Shown piece by piece: positions 48,786-59,090 of a DNA stretch of 64,000 nt. This DNA comes from Enterobacter sp. RHBSTW-00994. Lineage in GTDB: Bacteria; Pseudomonadota; Gammaproteobacteria; Enterobacterales; Enterobacteriaceae. Where the stretch lies: positions 124,001 through 188,000 of the forward strand of contig NZ_CP056199.1 in NCBI RefSeq assembly GCF_013782625.1, in the 5' to 3' direction. Under the pieces are notes generated by a model that saw nothing but the letters and a program-made list of their open reading frames with translations, searched no databases and was not told the origin of the DNA. Numbering within the stretch: the stretch's first letter is position 1; each line of letters begins with the position of its first letter. The position numbers and the translations under genes are program-made.

Positions 48786-50108
48786 ATGCAAGCTTATTTT
48801 GACCAACTTGATCGCGTTCGTTACGAAGGCCCAAAATCCACCAACCCTTTAGCATTTCGTCACTACAATCCGGACGAGTTGGTGCTGGGTAAGCGTATGG
48901 AAGATCATCTGCGCTTTGCCGCCTGTTACTGGCATACCTTCTGCTGGAATGGGGCCGATATGTTCGGTGTGGGCTCCTTTAATCGTCCATGGCAGCAGCC
49001 AGGTGAAGCGCTTGAGCTGGCGAAACGTAAAGCCGATGTCGCGTTCGAGTTTTTCCACAAACTGAATGTGCCGTATTACTGCTTCCACGATGTGGATGTG
49101 TCGCCAGAAGGAGCGTCGCTGAAAGAGTATCTGAATAACTTCGCCCAGATGGTTGACGTGTTGGCTGAAAAACAACAGCAAAGTGGCGTGAAGCTACTGT
49201 GGGGCACGGCAAACTGCTTCACCAACCCACGCTACGGCGCGGGTGCGGCGACTAATCCTGACCCTGAAGTGTTCAGTTGGGCCAGCACGCAGGTTGTCAC
49301 TGCCATGAATGCCACGCACCAACTGGGGGGCGAAAACTACGTACTTTGGGGGGGGCGTGAAGGCTATGAAACGCTGCTCAACACCGACCTGCGCCAGGAA
49401 CGCGAACAGATTGGCCGCTTTATGCAGATGGTGGTCGACCATAAACACAAAATTGGTTTCCGTGGCACGCTGCTGATTGAGCCGAAACCGCAAGAGCCGA
49501 CCAAGCATCAATATGATTATGACGTTGCCACCGTATACGGCTTCCTGAAGCAGTTTGGTCTGGAAAAAGAGATCAAAGTGAACATCGAAGCTAACCACGC
49601 CACGCTTGCAGGCCACTCATTCCATCACGAAATTGCCTCTGCCATTGCGCTGGGCATCTTTGGTTCTGTCGATGCGAACCGTGGTGATGCCCAGTTGGGC
49701 TGGGATACCGATCAGTTCCCGAATAGCGTTGAAGAGAATGCGCTGGTGATGTACGAAATTATCAAAGCGGGTGGTTTCACGACCGGCGGCCTCAACTTTG
49801 ATGCCAAAGTCCGCCGCCAGAGCACCGATAAATATGATCTGTTCTACGGACATATTGGCGCGATGGATACTATGGCGCTGGCGCTGAAAGTGGCTGCTCG
49901 GATGATTGAAGATGGCGAACTGGATAAACGTGTAGCGAAGCGTTACAGCGGCTGGAACAGTGAGCTGGGACAGCAAATTTTGAAAGGTCAGTTATCCCTT
50001 GCGGACATTGCGAAGTACGCTGAGCAACACAACCTGGCCCCACAGCACCAGAGTGGACATCAGGAACTGCTCGAGAACCTGGTGAACCATTATCTGTTCG
50101 ACAAATAA
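48786..50108 (+). CDS. xylA: Xylose isomerase
   Basis: 440 residues, cytosolic, homotetrameric, two Mg/Mn ions. Converts D-xylose to D-xylulose. Marks: [14 protein letters not shown] (substrate Trp), [11 protein letters not shown] (catalytic His/Asp), [18 protein letters not shown] (metal Glu), [17 protein letters not shown] and [17 protein letters not shown]. Start at ATG 48786 gives the exact E. coli length; the longer in-frame GTG/ATG choices upstream run into the operator region. Followed by xylB after 71 bp that include a REP-like hairpin. Confidence 0.98.
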   Translation: MQAYFDQLDRVRYEGPKSTNPLAFRHYNPDELVLGKRMEDHLRFAACYWHTFCWNGADMFGVGSFNRPWQQPGEALELAKRKADVAFEFFHKLNVPYYCFHDVDVSPEGASLKEYLNNFAQMVDVLAEKQQQSGVKLLWGTANCFTNPRYGAGAATNPDPEVFSWASTQVVTAMNATHQLGGENYVLWGGREGYETLLNTDLRQEREQIGRFMQMVVDHKHKIGFRGTLLIEPKPQEPTKHQYDYDVATVYGFLKQFGLEKEIKVNIEANHATLAGHSFHHEIASAIALGIFGSVDANRGDAQLGWDTDQFPNSVEENALVMYEIIKAGGFTTGGLNFDAKVRRQSTDKYDLFYGHIGAMDTMALALKVAARMIEDGELDKRVAKRYSGWNSELGQQILKGQLSLADIAKYAEQHNLAPQHQSGHQELLENLVNHYLFDK

Positions 50109-50130
50109 TGAATAGTTAAGACGTAGTCAG

Positions 50131-50155
50131 GCCCGGCAGCGTCACGCTACCGGGC
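50131..50155. repeat. REP-like hairpin between xylA and xylB
   Basis: GCCCGG-C-AGCG, loop TCA, CGCT-A-CCGGGC: an 11-position stem with one C/A mismatch. Looks like a single REP-type unit (GCCCGG...CCGGGC) and lies where differential stability of xylA mRNA would matter. Confidence 0.65.
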
Positions 50156-50179
50156 ATTTCTGTAAAAGGAGTCACCGCA

Positions 50180-51634
50180 ATGTATATCGGGATTGATCTT
50201 GGCACATCGGGTGTGAAAGCCATCCTGCTGAGCGAGCAGGGCGACGTGTTGGCAACACAAACAGAAAAGCTGAATGTTTCACGCCCACATCCGTTATGGT
50301 CGGAGCAGGACCCGGAACAGTGGTGGTTGGCAACGGATCGTGCAATCAAGGCTCTCCGCGAGCAACACAGCCTGCGTGAGGTAAAAGCGCTGGGCATTGC
50401 CGGGCAAATGCATGGTGCAACATTGCTGGATAACCAGCATCGCGTGCTACGGCCCGCGATCTTATGGAACGATGGCCGTTGTGGCGAAGAGTGCGCGATC
50501 CTTGAAGAGCGCGTGCCGACGTCCCGTGATATCACGGGGAACCTGATGATGCCGGGGTTTACTGCACCTAAGTTACTTTGGGTACAACGGCATGAACCGG
50601 ATATTTTCCGACAAGTCGCGAAGGTCCTGTTGCCGAAGGATTATCTGCGTTTTCGCATGACGGGTGATTTTGCCAGCGATATGTCTGATGCCGCAGGGAC
50701 GATGTGGCTTGATGTCGCTAAACGTGACTGGAGCGAGGCGATGCTTGCGGCCTGTCACCTGACTCGGGATCATATGCCTGCACTTTTTGAAGGCTGCGAC
50801 ATCACGGGCACGTTACAGGCGGCTATTGCCGAACGCTGGAATATACCTGCCGTACCGGTTGTTGCTGGTGGCGGTGATAATGCGGCGGGCGCGGTTGGTG
50901 TGGGGATGGTTGACGCCGGGCAAGCGATGCTCTCACTCGGGACTTCCGGTGTCTATTTTGCAGTCAGCGACGGTTATCGCAGTAACCCTGACAGTGCCGT
51001 TCACAGCTTTTGCCATGCTCTTCCAGGCAAATGGCACTTGATGTCAGTAATGCTGAGTGCCGCATCTTGCCTGGACTGGGCAGCGAAACTCACCGGCATT
51101 GCGGATGTGCCAGCGCTGATATCAGCTGCGCAGCAGGCGGATGAGTCTGCCGGCGCCGTATGGTTCTTACCTTATCTTTCTGGAGAGCGCACGCCGCATA
51201 ATAATCCTGAAGCGAAAGGTGTTTTTTTTGGCTTAACACACCAGCATGGTCCTGCCGAGTTAGCACGAGCCGTCCTTGAAGGTGTGGGCTATGCACTGGC
51301 TGACGGGATGGATGTGGTCCATGACTGTGGGCTGAAACCTTCGAGTATCACCCTGATTGGTGGGGGGGCGCGGAGCAGTTACTGGCGACAGATGTTGTCA
51401 GATATTAGCGGATTGCAGCTTGATTATCGTACGGGGGGAGATGTCGGGCCTGCACTGGGAGCCGCCAGGTTGGCACAAATCGCCATTCACCCGGATCAAC
51501 CGCTTGCTGAGTTATTGCCACAGTTGCCGCTGGAGCAGCGTCATCAGCCCGATGTGTCCCGTCATGCCTGCTACGCTGAACGGCGAGATGTTTTCCGCAG
51601 AATTTATCAGCAGCTATTACCTCTGATGTCCTGA
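50180..51634 (+). CDS. xylB: Xylulokinase
   Basis: 484 residues, FGGY kinase. Phosphorylates D-xylulose to xylulose 5-phosphate, which enters the pentose phosphate pathway. N-terminal IGIDLGTSGVKAILL, substrate segment GIAGQMHGATLLD with catalytic-domain ILWNDGR, AGGGDNAAGAVGVGM, and C-terminal LIGGGARSSYWRQMLSDISG. Good AAAGGAG ribosome binding site before ATG 50180. Ends in a long hairpin shared with wecH. Confidence 0.98.
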   Translation: MYIGIDLGTSGVKAILLSEQGDVLATQTEKLNVSRPHPLWSEQDPEQWWLATDRAIKALREQHSLREVKALGIAGQMHGATLLDNQHRVLRPAILWNDGRCGEECAILEERVPTSRDITGNLMMPGFTAPKLLWVQRHEPDIFRQVAKVLLPKDYLRFRMTGDFASDMSDAAGTMWLDVAKRDWSEAMLAACHLTRDHMPALFEGCDITGTLQAAIAERWNIPAVPVVAGGGDNAAGAVGVGMVDAGQAMLSLGTSGVYFAVSDGYRSNPDSAVHSFCHALPGKWHLMSVMLSAASCLDWAAKLTGIADVPALISAAQQADESAGAVWFLPYLSGERTPHNNPEAKGVFFGLTHQHGPAELARAVLEGVGYALADGMDVVHDCGLKPSSITLIGGGARSSYWRQMLSDISGLQLDYRTGGDVGPALGAARLAQIAIHPDQPLAELLPQLPLEQRHQPDVSRHACYAERRDVFRRIYQQLLPLMS

Positions 51635-51640
51635 AAAACA

Positions 51641-51669
51641 GATCCCGACAGAACGTATCTGTCGGGATC
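51641..51669. terminator. Terminator between xylB and wecH
   Basis: GATCCCGACAGA, loop ACGTA, TCTGTCGGGATC (12-bp perfect stem). On the minus strand it is followed by TGTTTTT, so it clearly ends wecH; on the plus strand the tail (GTTATG) is poor for xylB. Confidence 0.8.
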
Positions 51670-51681
51670 GTTATGAAAAAA

Positions 51682-52677
51682 CTAACTCACAAACCGGCGT
51701 GCATCGACGCGTTGCAGCAGCATCGACAACAGTAAACTGACAATAAGCGTGACGGAAAAAATCCAGGCGATATCCAGTATTGGCCAGCTTTTGAACTCAA
51801 CACCTTGTGTACGCAGGGCGTGGATCACCAGGGCATGAAAACCGTAAATGCCCAGAGAATGGCGTGAGATAAAACCCAGAACAGGAAGTGGGCGTTCGTT
51901 TAGCGTGTTTTTGGCAAGGATCAGCAGTGACACCGCGCAGATAAAGACCACTGGACCACAATAAAGATACCAGGTATCGGCAAAGTTGCCGCGCCATTGC
52001 AGCTCATAAAGCGTCCCGCGCGAAATAATAAATACGCCGATGATAAACAACGAGGCACAAATTCCGTTCAGCCAGGGTTTACGCGTCTCCATCATCCCAA
52101 TCGCCCTGCCCAGCATGCCGTACAGCACGTAGTAAAACGTATCGCCGCTGATATAGAGGTTGACGGGCAACCACTCAAAGCCGCCGATTTTTTGCGAAAG
52201 CGTGTTGGGATTCGCCACTACGCCAATCACGACCATCAGCGCCAGCAGCATTTTTCCGCTCACTTTTTTTACCTGAATCAGTGGTGAAACCAGGTAGATA
52301 ACGATAATGGCGAAGAAAAACCACAGGTGATAGAACACCGGCTTTTGCAGCAGCAGTTTCAGTGACAATCCGGCATTAATTGGGGTAAACAGCAGGATAT
52401 AGAGGAGAGCAACCGCGCTGTAAAAAAGCAGGCATGAGGCAATACGTGCGAAATGTCTGGGGCGGGCGCTCCGTTCGCCAAAAAAGAGAAAACCGGAGAT
52501 CATAAAGAACAGCGGCACACTGACACGAGAGGCAGAGTTCAGCACATTGGCGATATCCCAGTTAACGTGACTGATACTGTGCGCGTTGGTGACATACCAG
52601 GTTGTGGTATGGATCATGACGACCATCAGACACGCAATGCCTCGCAGGTTATCAATCCAGTTAATTTTTGACTGCAT
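51682..52677 (-). CDS. wecH: O-acetyltransferase WecH
   Basis: 331 residues, ten predicted membrane helices, acyltransferase 3 family. Adds O-acetyl groups to enterobacterial common antigen (E. coli WecH, formerly YiaH). N-terminal family motif [20 protein letters not shown] carries the conserved Arg and His; [17 protein letters not shown] follows in helix 2. Monocistronic. The E. coli genes yiaA and yiaB that lie between xylB and wecH are missing here. Confidence 0.94.
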   Translation of the reverse strand: MQSKINWIDNLRGIACLMVVMIHTTTWYVTNAHSISHVNWDIANVLNSASRVSVPLFFMISGFLFFGERSARPRHFARIASCLLFYSAVALLYILLFTPINAGLSLKLLLQKPVFYHLWFFFAIIVIYLVSPLIQVKKVSGKMLLALMVVIGVVANPNTLSQKIGGFEWLPVNLYISGDTFYYVLYGMLGRAIGMMETRKPWLNGICASLFIIGVFIISRGTLYELQWRGNFADTWYLYCGPVVFICAVSLLILAKNTLNERPLPVLGFISRHSLGIYGFHALVIHALRTQGVEFKSWPILDIAWIFSVTLIVSLLLSMLLQRVDARRFVS

Positions 52678-52861
52678 CAGTTCCTCTATGTCTTTTATAA
52701 ATACAGTGTGACTGTCATTGTGTGAGCGTCTTTCACTGGATAATTCCGAGTTTTATTTTGCGGGCTTGTATGAGGGCCACGAGATTCGCAGAATGCGAAG
52801 CCGTAATCTATAAAGACGTTGATACTAAAAATAACAGCCAGAGACCAGGGCAGTGATAAAA

Positions 52862-53167
52862 ATGATGATGAAGCGCACGGTGTCACTCTTTCTACTGACC
52901 CTGCTTGCCGGATGCAGTGCTTCGCAAGAGGTTCCGGTACAAAAAGCACAACAAGGAAAAGTGAGTGTGAAACGCTCTTTGGATATGGAGCAATTGTGTA
53001 AAGATCAGGCTGCCTACCGCTATAACACCGGTTTGAAGAAGATCGATGTCACCGGGTTTGAACAGTTTCAGGGGAGCTATGAGATGCGGGGCTATACATC
53101 CCGTAAAGAGGGCTTTGTCTGCTCTTTTGATTCGGATGGTCAGTTTTTACATCTCTCTATGCGCTAA
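52862..53167 (+). CDS. ysaB: Small lipoprotein YsaB
   Basis: About 101 residues. Signal sequence with lipobox LLTLLAGC, so the mature protein starts at Cys and is lipidated; the next residues SASQE have no Asp at +2, so sorting to the outer membrane is likely. The rest (MEQLCKDQAAYRYNTGLKKIDVTGFEQFQGSYEMRG) is a small folded domain of unknown role with two further Cys. Three consecutive ATG codons (52862-52870) and a GTG at 52853 are possible starts; the first ATG is used here because AGGG lies at a usable distance. Same position as E. coli ysaB, just before glyQ. Confidence 0.85.
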   Translation: MMMKRTVSLFLLTLLAGCSASQEVPVQKAQQGKVSVKRSLDMEQLCKDQAAYRYNTGLKKIDVTGFEQFQGSYEMRGYTSRKEGFVCSFDSDGQFLHLSMR

Positions 53168-53327
53168 CGTGTAGGTGCACACATCGGCCAGATCCCTTAT
53201 GTACTCTGGCTGAAAGGCTTATTTCCCAATTTTCCCTAAACAAACCCGTTTCGTACTGTATATCTTGCAGTCAGCGGGTATACTGATCCCTTCCATTTAA
53301 AACCACACGTATCCAGCACGACATACT

Positions 53328-54239
53328 ATGCAAAAGTTTGATACCAAGACCTTTCAGGGCCTGATCCTGACCTTACAGGATTACTGGGCTCGCCAGGGCT
53401 GTACCATTGTTCAACCTTTGGACATGGAAGTAGGCGCAGGCACTTCACACCCGATGACCAGCTTACGTGCGTTGGGGCCAGAACCGATGGCAACCGCCTA
53501 TGTGCAGCCATCCCGCCGTCCTACTGATGGCCGTTATGGCGAAAACCCAAACCGTCTGCAGCACTACTATCAGTTCCAGGTGGTGATTAAGCCTTCTCCG
53601 GATAATATTCAGGAACTGTACCTCGGATCGCTGAAAGAGCTGGGTATGGACCCAACCATTCACGACATTCGTTTCGTGGAAGATAACTGGGAAAACCCAA
53701 CGCTGGGCGCATGGGGTCTGGGTTGGGAAGTGTGGCTGAACGGTATGGAAGTGACGCAGTTCACCTACTTCCAGCAGGTTGGTGGTCTGGAATGTAAGCC
53801 AATTACGGGTGAAATCACCTACGGTCTGGAACGTCTGGCCATGTACATTCAGGGCGTAGACAGCGTTTACGACCTGGTCTGGAGCGACGGTCCGTTGGGT
53901 AAAACCACCTACGGCGACGTGTTCCATCAGAACGAAGTGGAGCAATCCACCTATAACTTCGAATACGCGGATGTGGACTTCCTGTTCACCTGCTTCGAGC
54001 AGTACGAGAAAGAAGCGCAGCAGTTGCTGGCGCTGGAAACTCCGCTGCCGCTGCCAGCCTACGAGCGTATTCTGAAGGCCGCCCACAGCTTCAACCTGCT
54101 GGACGCCCGCAAAGCGATCTCCGTGACTGAACGTCAGCGTTATATTCTGCGTATTCGTACGCTGACCAAAGCCGTTGCAGAAGCTTACTACGCGTCCCGT
54201 GAAGCCCTTGGCTTCCCGATGTGCAACCGAAACAAATAA
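53328..54239 (+). CDS. glyQ: Glycyl-tRNA synthetase alpha subunit
   Basis: 303 residues. Catalytic (class II) subunit of the alpha2-beta2 enzyme that charges tRNA-Gly. Class II motifs: [56 protein letters not shown] (motif 2) and [18 protein letters not shown] (motif 3). Nine bp to glyS. A TATACT -10-like hexamer lies at 53279-53284 upstream. Bases on the opposite strand stay open for 830 codons, which is a by-product of codon bias, not a gene. Confidence 0.98.
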   Translation: MQKFDTKTFQGLILTLQDYWARQGCTIVQPLDMEVGAGTSHPMTSLRALGPEPMATAYVQPSRRPTDGRYGENPNRLQHYYQFQVVIKPSPDNIQELYLGSLKELGMDPTIHDIRFVEDNWENPTLGAWGLGWEVWLNGMEVTQFTYFQQVGGLECKPITGEITYGLERLAMYIQGVDSVYDLVWSDGPLGKTTYGDVFHQNEVEQSTYNFEYADVDFLFTCFEQYEKEAQQLLALETPLPLPAYERILKAAHSFNLLDARKAISVTERQRYILRIRTLTKAVAEAYYASREALGFPMCNRNK

Positions 54240-54248
54240 GAGGCGGCG

Positions 54249-56318
54249 ATGTCTGAGAAAACTTTCCTGGTGGAAATTGGTACTGAAGAGTTGCCACCAA
54301 AAGCCCTGCGCAGCCTGGCGGAATCTTTTGCTGCGAACGTGACTGCGGAGCTGGATAACGCTGGCCTCGCTCACGGTAATGTTGAATGGTTTGCGGCTCC
54401 ACGCCGTCTGGCGCTGAAAGTGGCAAACCTTGCTGCGTCTCAGCCCGACCGTGAAGTTGAAAAACGCGGCCCGGCGATTGCCCAGGCGTTCGACGCTAGC
54501 GGTCACCCGAGCAAAGCGGCAGAAGGTTGGGCACGTGGTTGCGGGATCACCGTTGACCAGGCCGAACGTCTGACTACCGATAAAGGTGAATGGCTGCTGT
54601 ACCGTGCTCATGTGAAAGGTGAAAGCGCTGAAGCGTTGCTGCCAAACATGATTGCGACGTCCCTGGCGAAATTGCCGATCCCGAAACTGATGCGCTGGGG
54701 CGACTCCGATGTGCATTTCGTACGTCCTGTGCACACCGTGACGCTGCTGCTGGGTGATACCGTTATTCCTGCCACCATTCTGGGTGTTGCGTCCGATCGT
54801 GTGATCCGCGGCCACCGTTTTATGGGCGAGCCAGAGTTCACCATCGATAATGCCGATCAGTATCCTGCTATCCTGCTGGAACGCGGTAAAGTCATTGCTG
54901 ACTACGAACTGCGTAAAGCCAAAATCAAAGCGGACGCTGAAGAAGCGGCACGTAAAATCGGTGGTAACGCCGATCTGAGTGAAAGCCTGCTGGAAGAAGT
55001 GACCTCTCTGGTTGAATGGCCGGTTGTGCTGACGGCGAAATTCGAAGAGAAGTTCCTCGCGGTTCCTGCTGAAGCGCTGGTTTACACCATGAAGGGTGAC
55101 CAGAAATACTTCCCGGTTTACGCTAACGACGGCAAACTGCTGCCAAACTTCATCTTTGTGGCCAACATTGAGTCCAAAGATCCGGTACAGATTATCTCCG
55201 GTAACGAAAAAGTGGTTCGCCCACGTCTGGCGGATGCGGAGTTCTTCTTTAACACCGACCGTAAAAAACGTCTGGAAGATCACCTGCCACGTCTGCAGAC
55301 CGTATTGTTCCAGCAACAACTGGGTACGCTGCGTGACAAAACGGACCGTATCGCGGAGTTGTCTGGCTGGATCGCACGTGAAATCGGCGCAGACGTTAAT
55401 CACGCCACCCGTGCTGGTTTGCTGTCCAAATGCGACCTGATGACCAACATGGTGTTCGAGTTTACGGATACTCAGGGTGTGATGGGCATGCACTATGCTC
55501 GTCACGATGGCGAAGCAGAAGATGTCGCTGTTGCGCTGAACGAGCAGTATCAGCCGCGCTTTGCGGGTGATGATCTGCCGTCTAACCCGGTAGCCTGTGC
55601 AGTGGCGATTGCCGATAAGATGGACACCCTGGCGGGTATCTTCGGTATCGGTCAGCATCCGAAAGGGGACAAAGACCCGTTCGCGCTGCGTCGTGCCGCA
55701 CTGGGTGTGCTGCGTATCATCGTTGAGAAGAACCTGAACCTCGATCTTCAGACCCTGACGGAAGAAGCTGTACGCCTGTACGGCGACAAGCTGACGAATG
55801 CTAACGTTGTGGATGATGTTATCGACTTTATGCTGGGTCGCTTCCGTGCCTGGTATCAGGACGAAGGTTACACTGTCGATATTATTCAGGCGGTACTGGC
55901 ACGTCGCCCAACCCGTCCGGCAGATTTCGATGCGCGTATGAAGGCGGTTTCGCATTTCCGTACTCTGGAAGCGGCATCCGCGCTGGCTGCGGCTAACAAG
56001 CGTGTTTCCAACATTCTGGCAAAATCCGACGAGACTCTGAACGAGCGTGTGAACGCTGCGACGCTGAAAGAGCCGGAAGAGATTGCTCTGGCGATGCAGG
56101 TTGTTGTGCTGCGCGATAAGCTAGAGCCATACTTCGCGGAAGGCCGCTACCAGGAAGCGCTGGTTGAACTGGCTGAACTGCGTGATGTTATCGACGCCTT
56201 CTTTGAGAAAGTGATGGTAAACGTAGAAGATAAAGATCTGCGTATTAACCGTCTCTCTATGCTCGAAAAACTGCGTGAATTGTTCCTGCGCGTGGCGGAT
56301 ATTTCATTGCTGCAGTAA
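54249..56318 (+). CDS. glyS: Glycyl-tRNA synthetase beta subunit
   Basis: 689 residues. tRNA-binding subunit of glycyl-tRNA synthetase. N-terminal [22 protein letters not shown], the HD-like central region ([35 protein letters not shown]) and the C-terminal DALR-type anticodon-binding helices ([36 protein letters not shown]). Ends before a strong terminator. Confidence 0.98.
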   Translation: MSEKTFLVEIGTEELPPKALRSLAESFAANVTAELDNAGLAHGNVEWFAAPRRLALKVANLAASQPDREVEKRGPAIAQAFDASGHPSKAAEGWARGCGITVDQAERLTTDKGEWLLYRAHVKGESAEALLPNMIATSLAKLPIPKLMRWGDSDVHFVRPVHTVTLLLGDTVIPATILGVASDRVIRGHRFMGEPEFTIDNADQYPAILLERGKVIADYELRKAKIKADAEEAARKIGGNADLSESLLEEVTSLVEWPVVLTAKFEEKFLAVPAEALVYTMKGDQKYFPVYANDGKLLPNFIFVANIESKDPVQIISGNEKVVRPRLADAEFFFNTDRKKRLEDHLPRLQTVLFQQQLGTLRDKTDRIAELSGWIAREIGADVNHATRAGLLSKCDLMTNMVFEFTDTQGVMGMHYARHDGEAEDVAVALNEQYQPRFAGDDLPSNPVACAVAIADKMDTLAGIFGIGQHPKGDKDPFALRRAALGVLRIIVEKNLNLDLQTLTEEAVRLYGDKLTNANVVDDVIDFMLGRFRAWYQDEGYTVDIIQAVLARRPTRPADFDARMKAVSHFRTLEAASALAAANKRVSNILAKSDETLNERVNAATLKEPEEIALAMQVVVLRDKLEPYFAEGRYQEALVELAELRDVIDAFFEKVMVNVEDKDLRINRLSMLEKLRELFLRVADISLLQ

Positions 56319-56331
56319 TGTTTGCGATACT

Positions 56332-56712
56332 CTAAAAAACCCGCTTCGGCGGGTTTTTTGTTTTCATTGGCCGAATCAGCATAGCGCTATCCGGCAGGTT
56401 CAGCCGTTCGCTATTACCTTCATCGGTTTTTAGCCAGCGTGGCGTTTTCAGCGTATCAGAAAAATAGCCGATCAGTTCGCATAACAAATCTGCCATTACG
56501 ATTTCTGACTGTCGCGGCAATGACCCGTTCATCAGCAGTTGCGTAATTTCCTGACAGTAACGCCCCAGTTGATCGGATTCTGGCTCAGAAGAGGGCACTT
56601 GGGAGGAGAGTTCCTCCACGGTCAGGCTTGCTTTTAAACCTTCCCCGGCGCATCTTTCGATGCCTCTGCTCAGCCGACTATTGAGATGTAGCGAAGCATG
56701 CTGCCCAACCAT
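56332..56712 (-). CDS. Hypothetical protein, 126 aa
   Basis: I do not recognise this protein. It is an open frame of 126 codons convergent with glyS. The N-terminal 25 residues (MVGQHASLHLNSRLSRGIER) are Arg- and His-rich; the middle (SEIVMADLLCELIGYFSDTLKTPRWL) looks like amphipathic helices; the last residues KNPPKRVF are encoded by the glyS terminator. No strong ribosome binding site is seen at 56712. The 5' region holds several small hairpins (GCATC-GAAA-GATGC, CACCTG...CAGGTG), a pattern that recalls small prophage-remnant loci of the P4 Ash/Icd-like kind, but I cannot confirm that. Not present in E. coli K-12 at this point. Confidence 0.45.
   Translation of the reverse strand: MVGQHASLHLNSRLSRGIERCAGEGLKASLTVEELSSQVPSSEPESDQLGRYCQEITQLLMNGSLPRQSEIVMADLLCELIGYFSDTLKTPRWLKTDEGNSERLNLPDSAMLIRPMKTKNPPKRVF
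56334..56359. terminator. Terminator after glyQS
   Basis: AAAAAACCCGC, loop TTCG (stable UUCG tetraloop), GCGGGTTTTTT. Sixteen bp past the glyS stop; it lies inside the 3' end of the small minus-strand ORF at 56332. Confidence 0.95.
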
Positions 56713-57140
56713 GTGCCGCCGATAAGATAAGTCAGGATGCTAATCCCGACACCTGATTTTGCAGGTGCGAGAAGAACCTACTGCTCATCAAAACAGGTGG
56801 CAACAGATTTACTCTATGTAACTGAAAATATTACCATTTATGGAAAGAGGCTCGCAAAATTACAGCAATGAGAACCCTGCTGTGGATAAACATCTTACAG
56901 CGATGTCCTGTCTCTCTCCACAGGGGCGAGAGGACTGTTCAGTGCCCGCATTTTATATGGCGATCCCCTTGCCCAAAAATTAACCTTGAAACGCTCAGCA
57001 AACTCCCGTTATTCTTACCCCGTTAAATTTCGCCCTCTGGAGCGCCCCCCAAAAATGAACAAACACGACTGATGAATTTCGATCCTTGCTAAACGCCACC
57101 GCGTCGGCAGGGGATGTTTTGATTTCATTCAGGAGTGCTT
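56713..57140. other. Intergenic stretch between hypothetical ORF and ABC-F gene
   Basis: 428 bp. Seen here: a hairpin CACCTG-ATTTTG-CAGGTG at 56749-56766 with AAAACAGGTG again at 56790-56799; a degenerate copy of the GC-rich palindrome at 56911-56932; two tiny overlapping ORFs (57055-57069 and about 57072-57092) that could be leader peptides of the ABC-F gene; and its AGGAG ribosome binding site at 57131-57135. No transposase, integrase or tRNA remnant was seen. Confidence 0.6.
56911..56932. repeat. Degenerate GC-rich palindrome, copy 6
   Basis: CTCTCTCCACAGGGGCGAGAGG keeps the CTCTCC/GGnGAGAGG arms of the repeat family, with an extra C in the right arm. Confidence 0.5.
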
Positions 57141-58760
57141 ATGGCTCATTTTGCGCAGTCCCCTTCTTTTATTTTGCATCAGGTCACCTGTCAGTTTGCG
57201 ACGGGCGATACCCTTTTTGGTCCGCTGAATCTGTCGCTGGAGTCCTCCCTGTGCGCGCTGGTTGGCCGTAACGGCAGTGGTAAAACACGTTTATTACGTC
57301 TGCTGGCGGGCCTTGAACAACCAACGACCGGTCACATCGAGCGTTTTGGTACGCATGTCTGCGTGGCTCAACAACATGAGATTTCCCCGCAAACGACGCT
57401 GGCCGACCTGCTCGGTTATGACGCGGTCTTTGCTGCCCGCAAACGCATCGACAGCGGTGATTATCTTCCCGAGGATCTGGAGTGTCTCGATGGATTCTGG
57501 GATCTCCCCGAGCGGCTAAACGACGCATTCATTAACGCTAACCTTCCGCCCTTTGAGCCCGATAAATGCGCGTCAGAGTTGAGTGGTGGCGAGCGCATGC
57601 GGGCGCTGCTTTGCGGAGCATTCAGTGCAGATGCCGACTATTTATTGCTGGATGAGCCCACAAATCATCTGGATCGTCACAGCCGGGAGTGGTTCTACAG
57701 TCAGCTTACGCAACAGCGTGGTGGAGTCCTGGTCGCTTCACATGACCGTGAGTTACTGGCCCTGGTTCCGCGCATACTTGAACTGAGTGCGTCAGGCCTG
57801 CAAAGCTACGGCGGAAATTATGCTGACTATCAACGCCAGCGTGATGCCGGGCAGCAGGCTGCCCGCGCTGCGCTAGAGCATGCTGCCACAGAGCGCAAAC
57901 GTACCCGTGCCCGGATGCAAAAAGAGCACGATGACAGCCAACGGCGTTCAGCCAAAACGCTCCGCACGGTAGACTCACTGAATATTGCTTCGTTTGAACG
58001 CATCAAATACAAAATGGCGGCGAAAGAGCGCATTGGTGCATGGCGCAAACAGCATAGCGATCAAAATGATGCGCTAAACGCTGCCGTGAATCAGGCGCGG
58101 GAGCGTGTTGAAGAGGATGATCCGGTGATATTTACGCTGCCGGGAAGCCGTATCGCGACGGGTAAGCAGGTGCTGGATCTTGAGGATATGGTATTGCCAT
58201 ATGTGGACATTCCGCCGATAAACTGGCGCATGGCTGGGCCGATGCGTGTCGCGTTGCGCGGGCCAAACGGTTGCGGGAAATCGACGCTGTTAAAAGCGAT
58301 CCTCGGTGAAGTATTGCCGCGATCGGGAATTTGTCGGTTGTCGGTAAAAACAGCCTATCTTGACCAGCATCTGTCAAAACTGGATCTGTCACTTTCTGTG
58401 ATGGCACACCTCAACCTGAGCAATACGCCACTGGAAGAAGGCATGATACGGACCCGATTAGCCCAGCTTCAGCTTGGCGCAGAAAAAGTGTCGCTTCCGC
58501 TGGCGGAGCTTAGTGGAGGTGAACGCCTGAAGGCTGCCCTGGCCTGCGTGTTGTGGCGAGAGGATGCAGCACAGTTACTGCTGTTGGATGAGCCGACCAA
58601 TCACCTGGATCTGGCTTCCGTTGAAGCGATTGAAGCGGCACTGGCCGATTTCCCTGGTGCTCTGGTGGTCGTCTCCCATGATGATACTTTTCTGCATGGG
58701 CTGACGTTGACGCATAACATGGTGTGGAATGATAAAGGGTGGCGTTGTGAAAACCTCTGA
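57141..58760 (+). CDS. ABC-F family ATPase
   Basis: 539 residues, two ATP-binding cassettes without membrane segments, the ABC-F layout of ribosome-acting translation factors. Cassette 1: Walker A GRNGSGKT near residue 42, signature LSGGERMR, Walker [13 protein letters not shown]. Basic linker about 240-310 ([22 protein letters not shown]), the part that reaches the peptidyl-transferase centre in this family. Cassette 2: [29 protein letters not shown]. It is additional to the usual enterobacterial EttA, Uup, YbiT and YheS by position. Role (antibiotic protection or rescue of stalled ribosomes) cannot be read from sequence. ATG 57141 chosen over GTG 57135, which would use its own ribosome binding site. 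E. coli has hokA at this locus instead. Confidence 0.88.
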   Translation: MAHFAQSPSFILHQVTCQFATGDTLFGPLNLSLESSLCALVGRNGSGKTRLLRLLAGLEQPTTGHIERFGTHVCVAQQHEISPQTTLADLLGYDAVFAARKRIDSGDYLPEDLECLDGFWDLPERLNDAFINANLPPFEPDKCASELSGGERMRALLCGAFSADADYLLLDEPTNHLDRHSREWFYSQLTQQRGGVLVASHDRELLALVPRILELSASGLQSYGGNYADYQRQRDAGQQAARAALEHAATERKRTRARMQKEHDDSQRRSAKTLRTVDSLNIASFERIKYKMAAKERIGAWRKQHSDQNDALNAAVNQARERVEEDDPVIFTLPGSRIATGKQVLDLEDMVLPYVDIPPINWRMAGPMRVALRGPNGCGKSTLLKAILGEVLPRSGICRLSVKTAYLDQHLSKLDLSLSVMAHLNLSNTPLEEGMIRTRLAQLQLGAEKVSLPLAELSGGERLKAALACVLWREDAAQLLLLDEPTNHLDLASVEAIEAALADFPGALVVVSHDDTFLHGLTLTHNMVWNDKGWRCENL

Positions 58761-58768
58761 AACACAAA

Positions 58769-58786
58769 CCCCCGCATATGCGGGGG
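58769..58786. terminator. Palindromic terminator ABC-F / yiaG
   Basis: CCCCCGCATATGCGGGGG, a perfect 18-bp palindrome between convergent genes. On the minus strand it is followed by TTTGTGTTTC, so it probably ends yiaG; on the plus side the tail is weak. Confidence 0.75.
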
Positions 58787-58802
58787 CGATAACACAGGTT
58801 TA

Positions 58803-59090
58803 TTAGGCTATCTGCTTGCTGAGTGCAGGGTTGGCCTGTATCAGGCGCATCAGCTTTAACTCGGTTGGCGTGGGTTTTTCACGTTTTGATTCCCATTCCA
58901 TCACCATGGCTACGCTAACACCCATTGCTCTGGCGAATTCATCTGTCTGAAGTCCTGTCCCTTTGCGCAATCGCTCAAATTCTGTAAAGGGATTGGATTT
59001 TTGGGGCAAGGTAATCGTCTGCGGTACATCTTTAAACACAATCTGTTCCAGACTGCTCAGCAGTTCAAACATAGGATCTTTATATTCCAT
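58803..59090 (-). CDS. yiaG: HTH-type transcriptional regulator YiaG
   Basis: 95 residues. C-terminal Xre/Cro-like helix-turn-helix (LRKGTGLQTDEFARAMGVSVAMVMEWESKREKPTPTELKLMRLI, about 40-83), preceded by a short helical region (MFELLSSLEQIVFKD). HigA/MqsA-antitoxin-like in shape, but no toxin gene is adjacent. Targets are unknown. Same place as in E. coli, between cspA/yiaF and the glyS side. Confidence 0.92.
   Translation of the reverse strand: MEYKDPMFELLSSLEQIVFKDVPQTITLPQKSNPFTEFERLRKGTGLQTDEFARAMGVSVAMVMEWESKREKPTPTELKLMRLIQANPALSKQIA

Noticed and set aside
53463-55955. An 830-codon open frame on the minus strand opposite glyQ and glyS.
   Set aside because: It is antisense to two certain, highly expressed genes; the open frame follows from their biased codon use. 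Its translation is rich in Arg, His, Phe and Gln without any domain, and no ribosome binding site is present.
56881-56889. TGTGGATAA, a perfect DnaA box on the minus strand, considered as part of a replication or regulatory site.
   Set aside because: A single 9-mer of this kind is expected about once per 130 kb per strand, with no second box, AT-rich unwinding element or dnaA/dnaN genes nearby.
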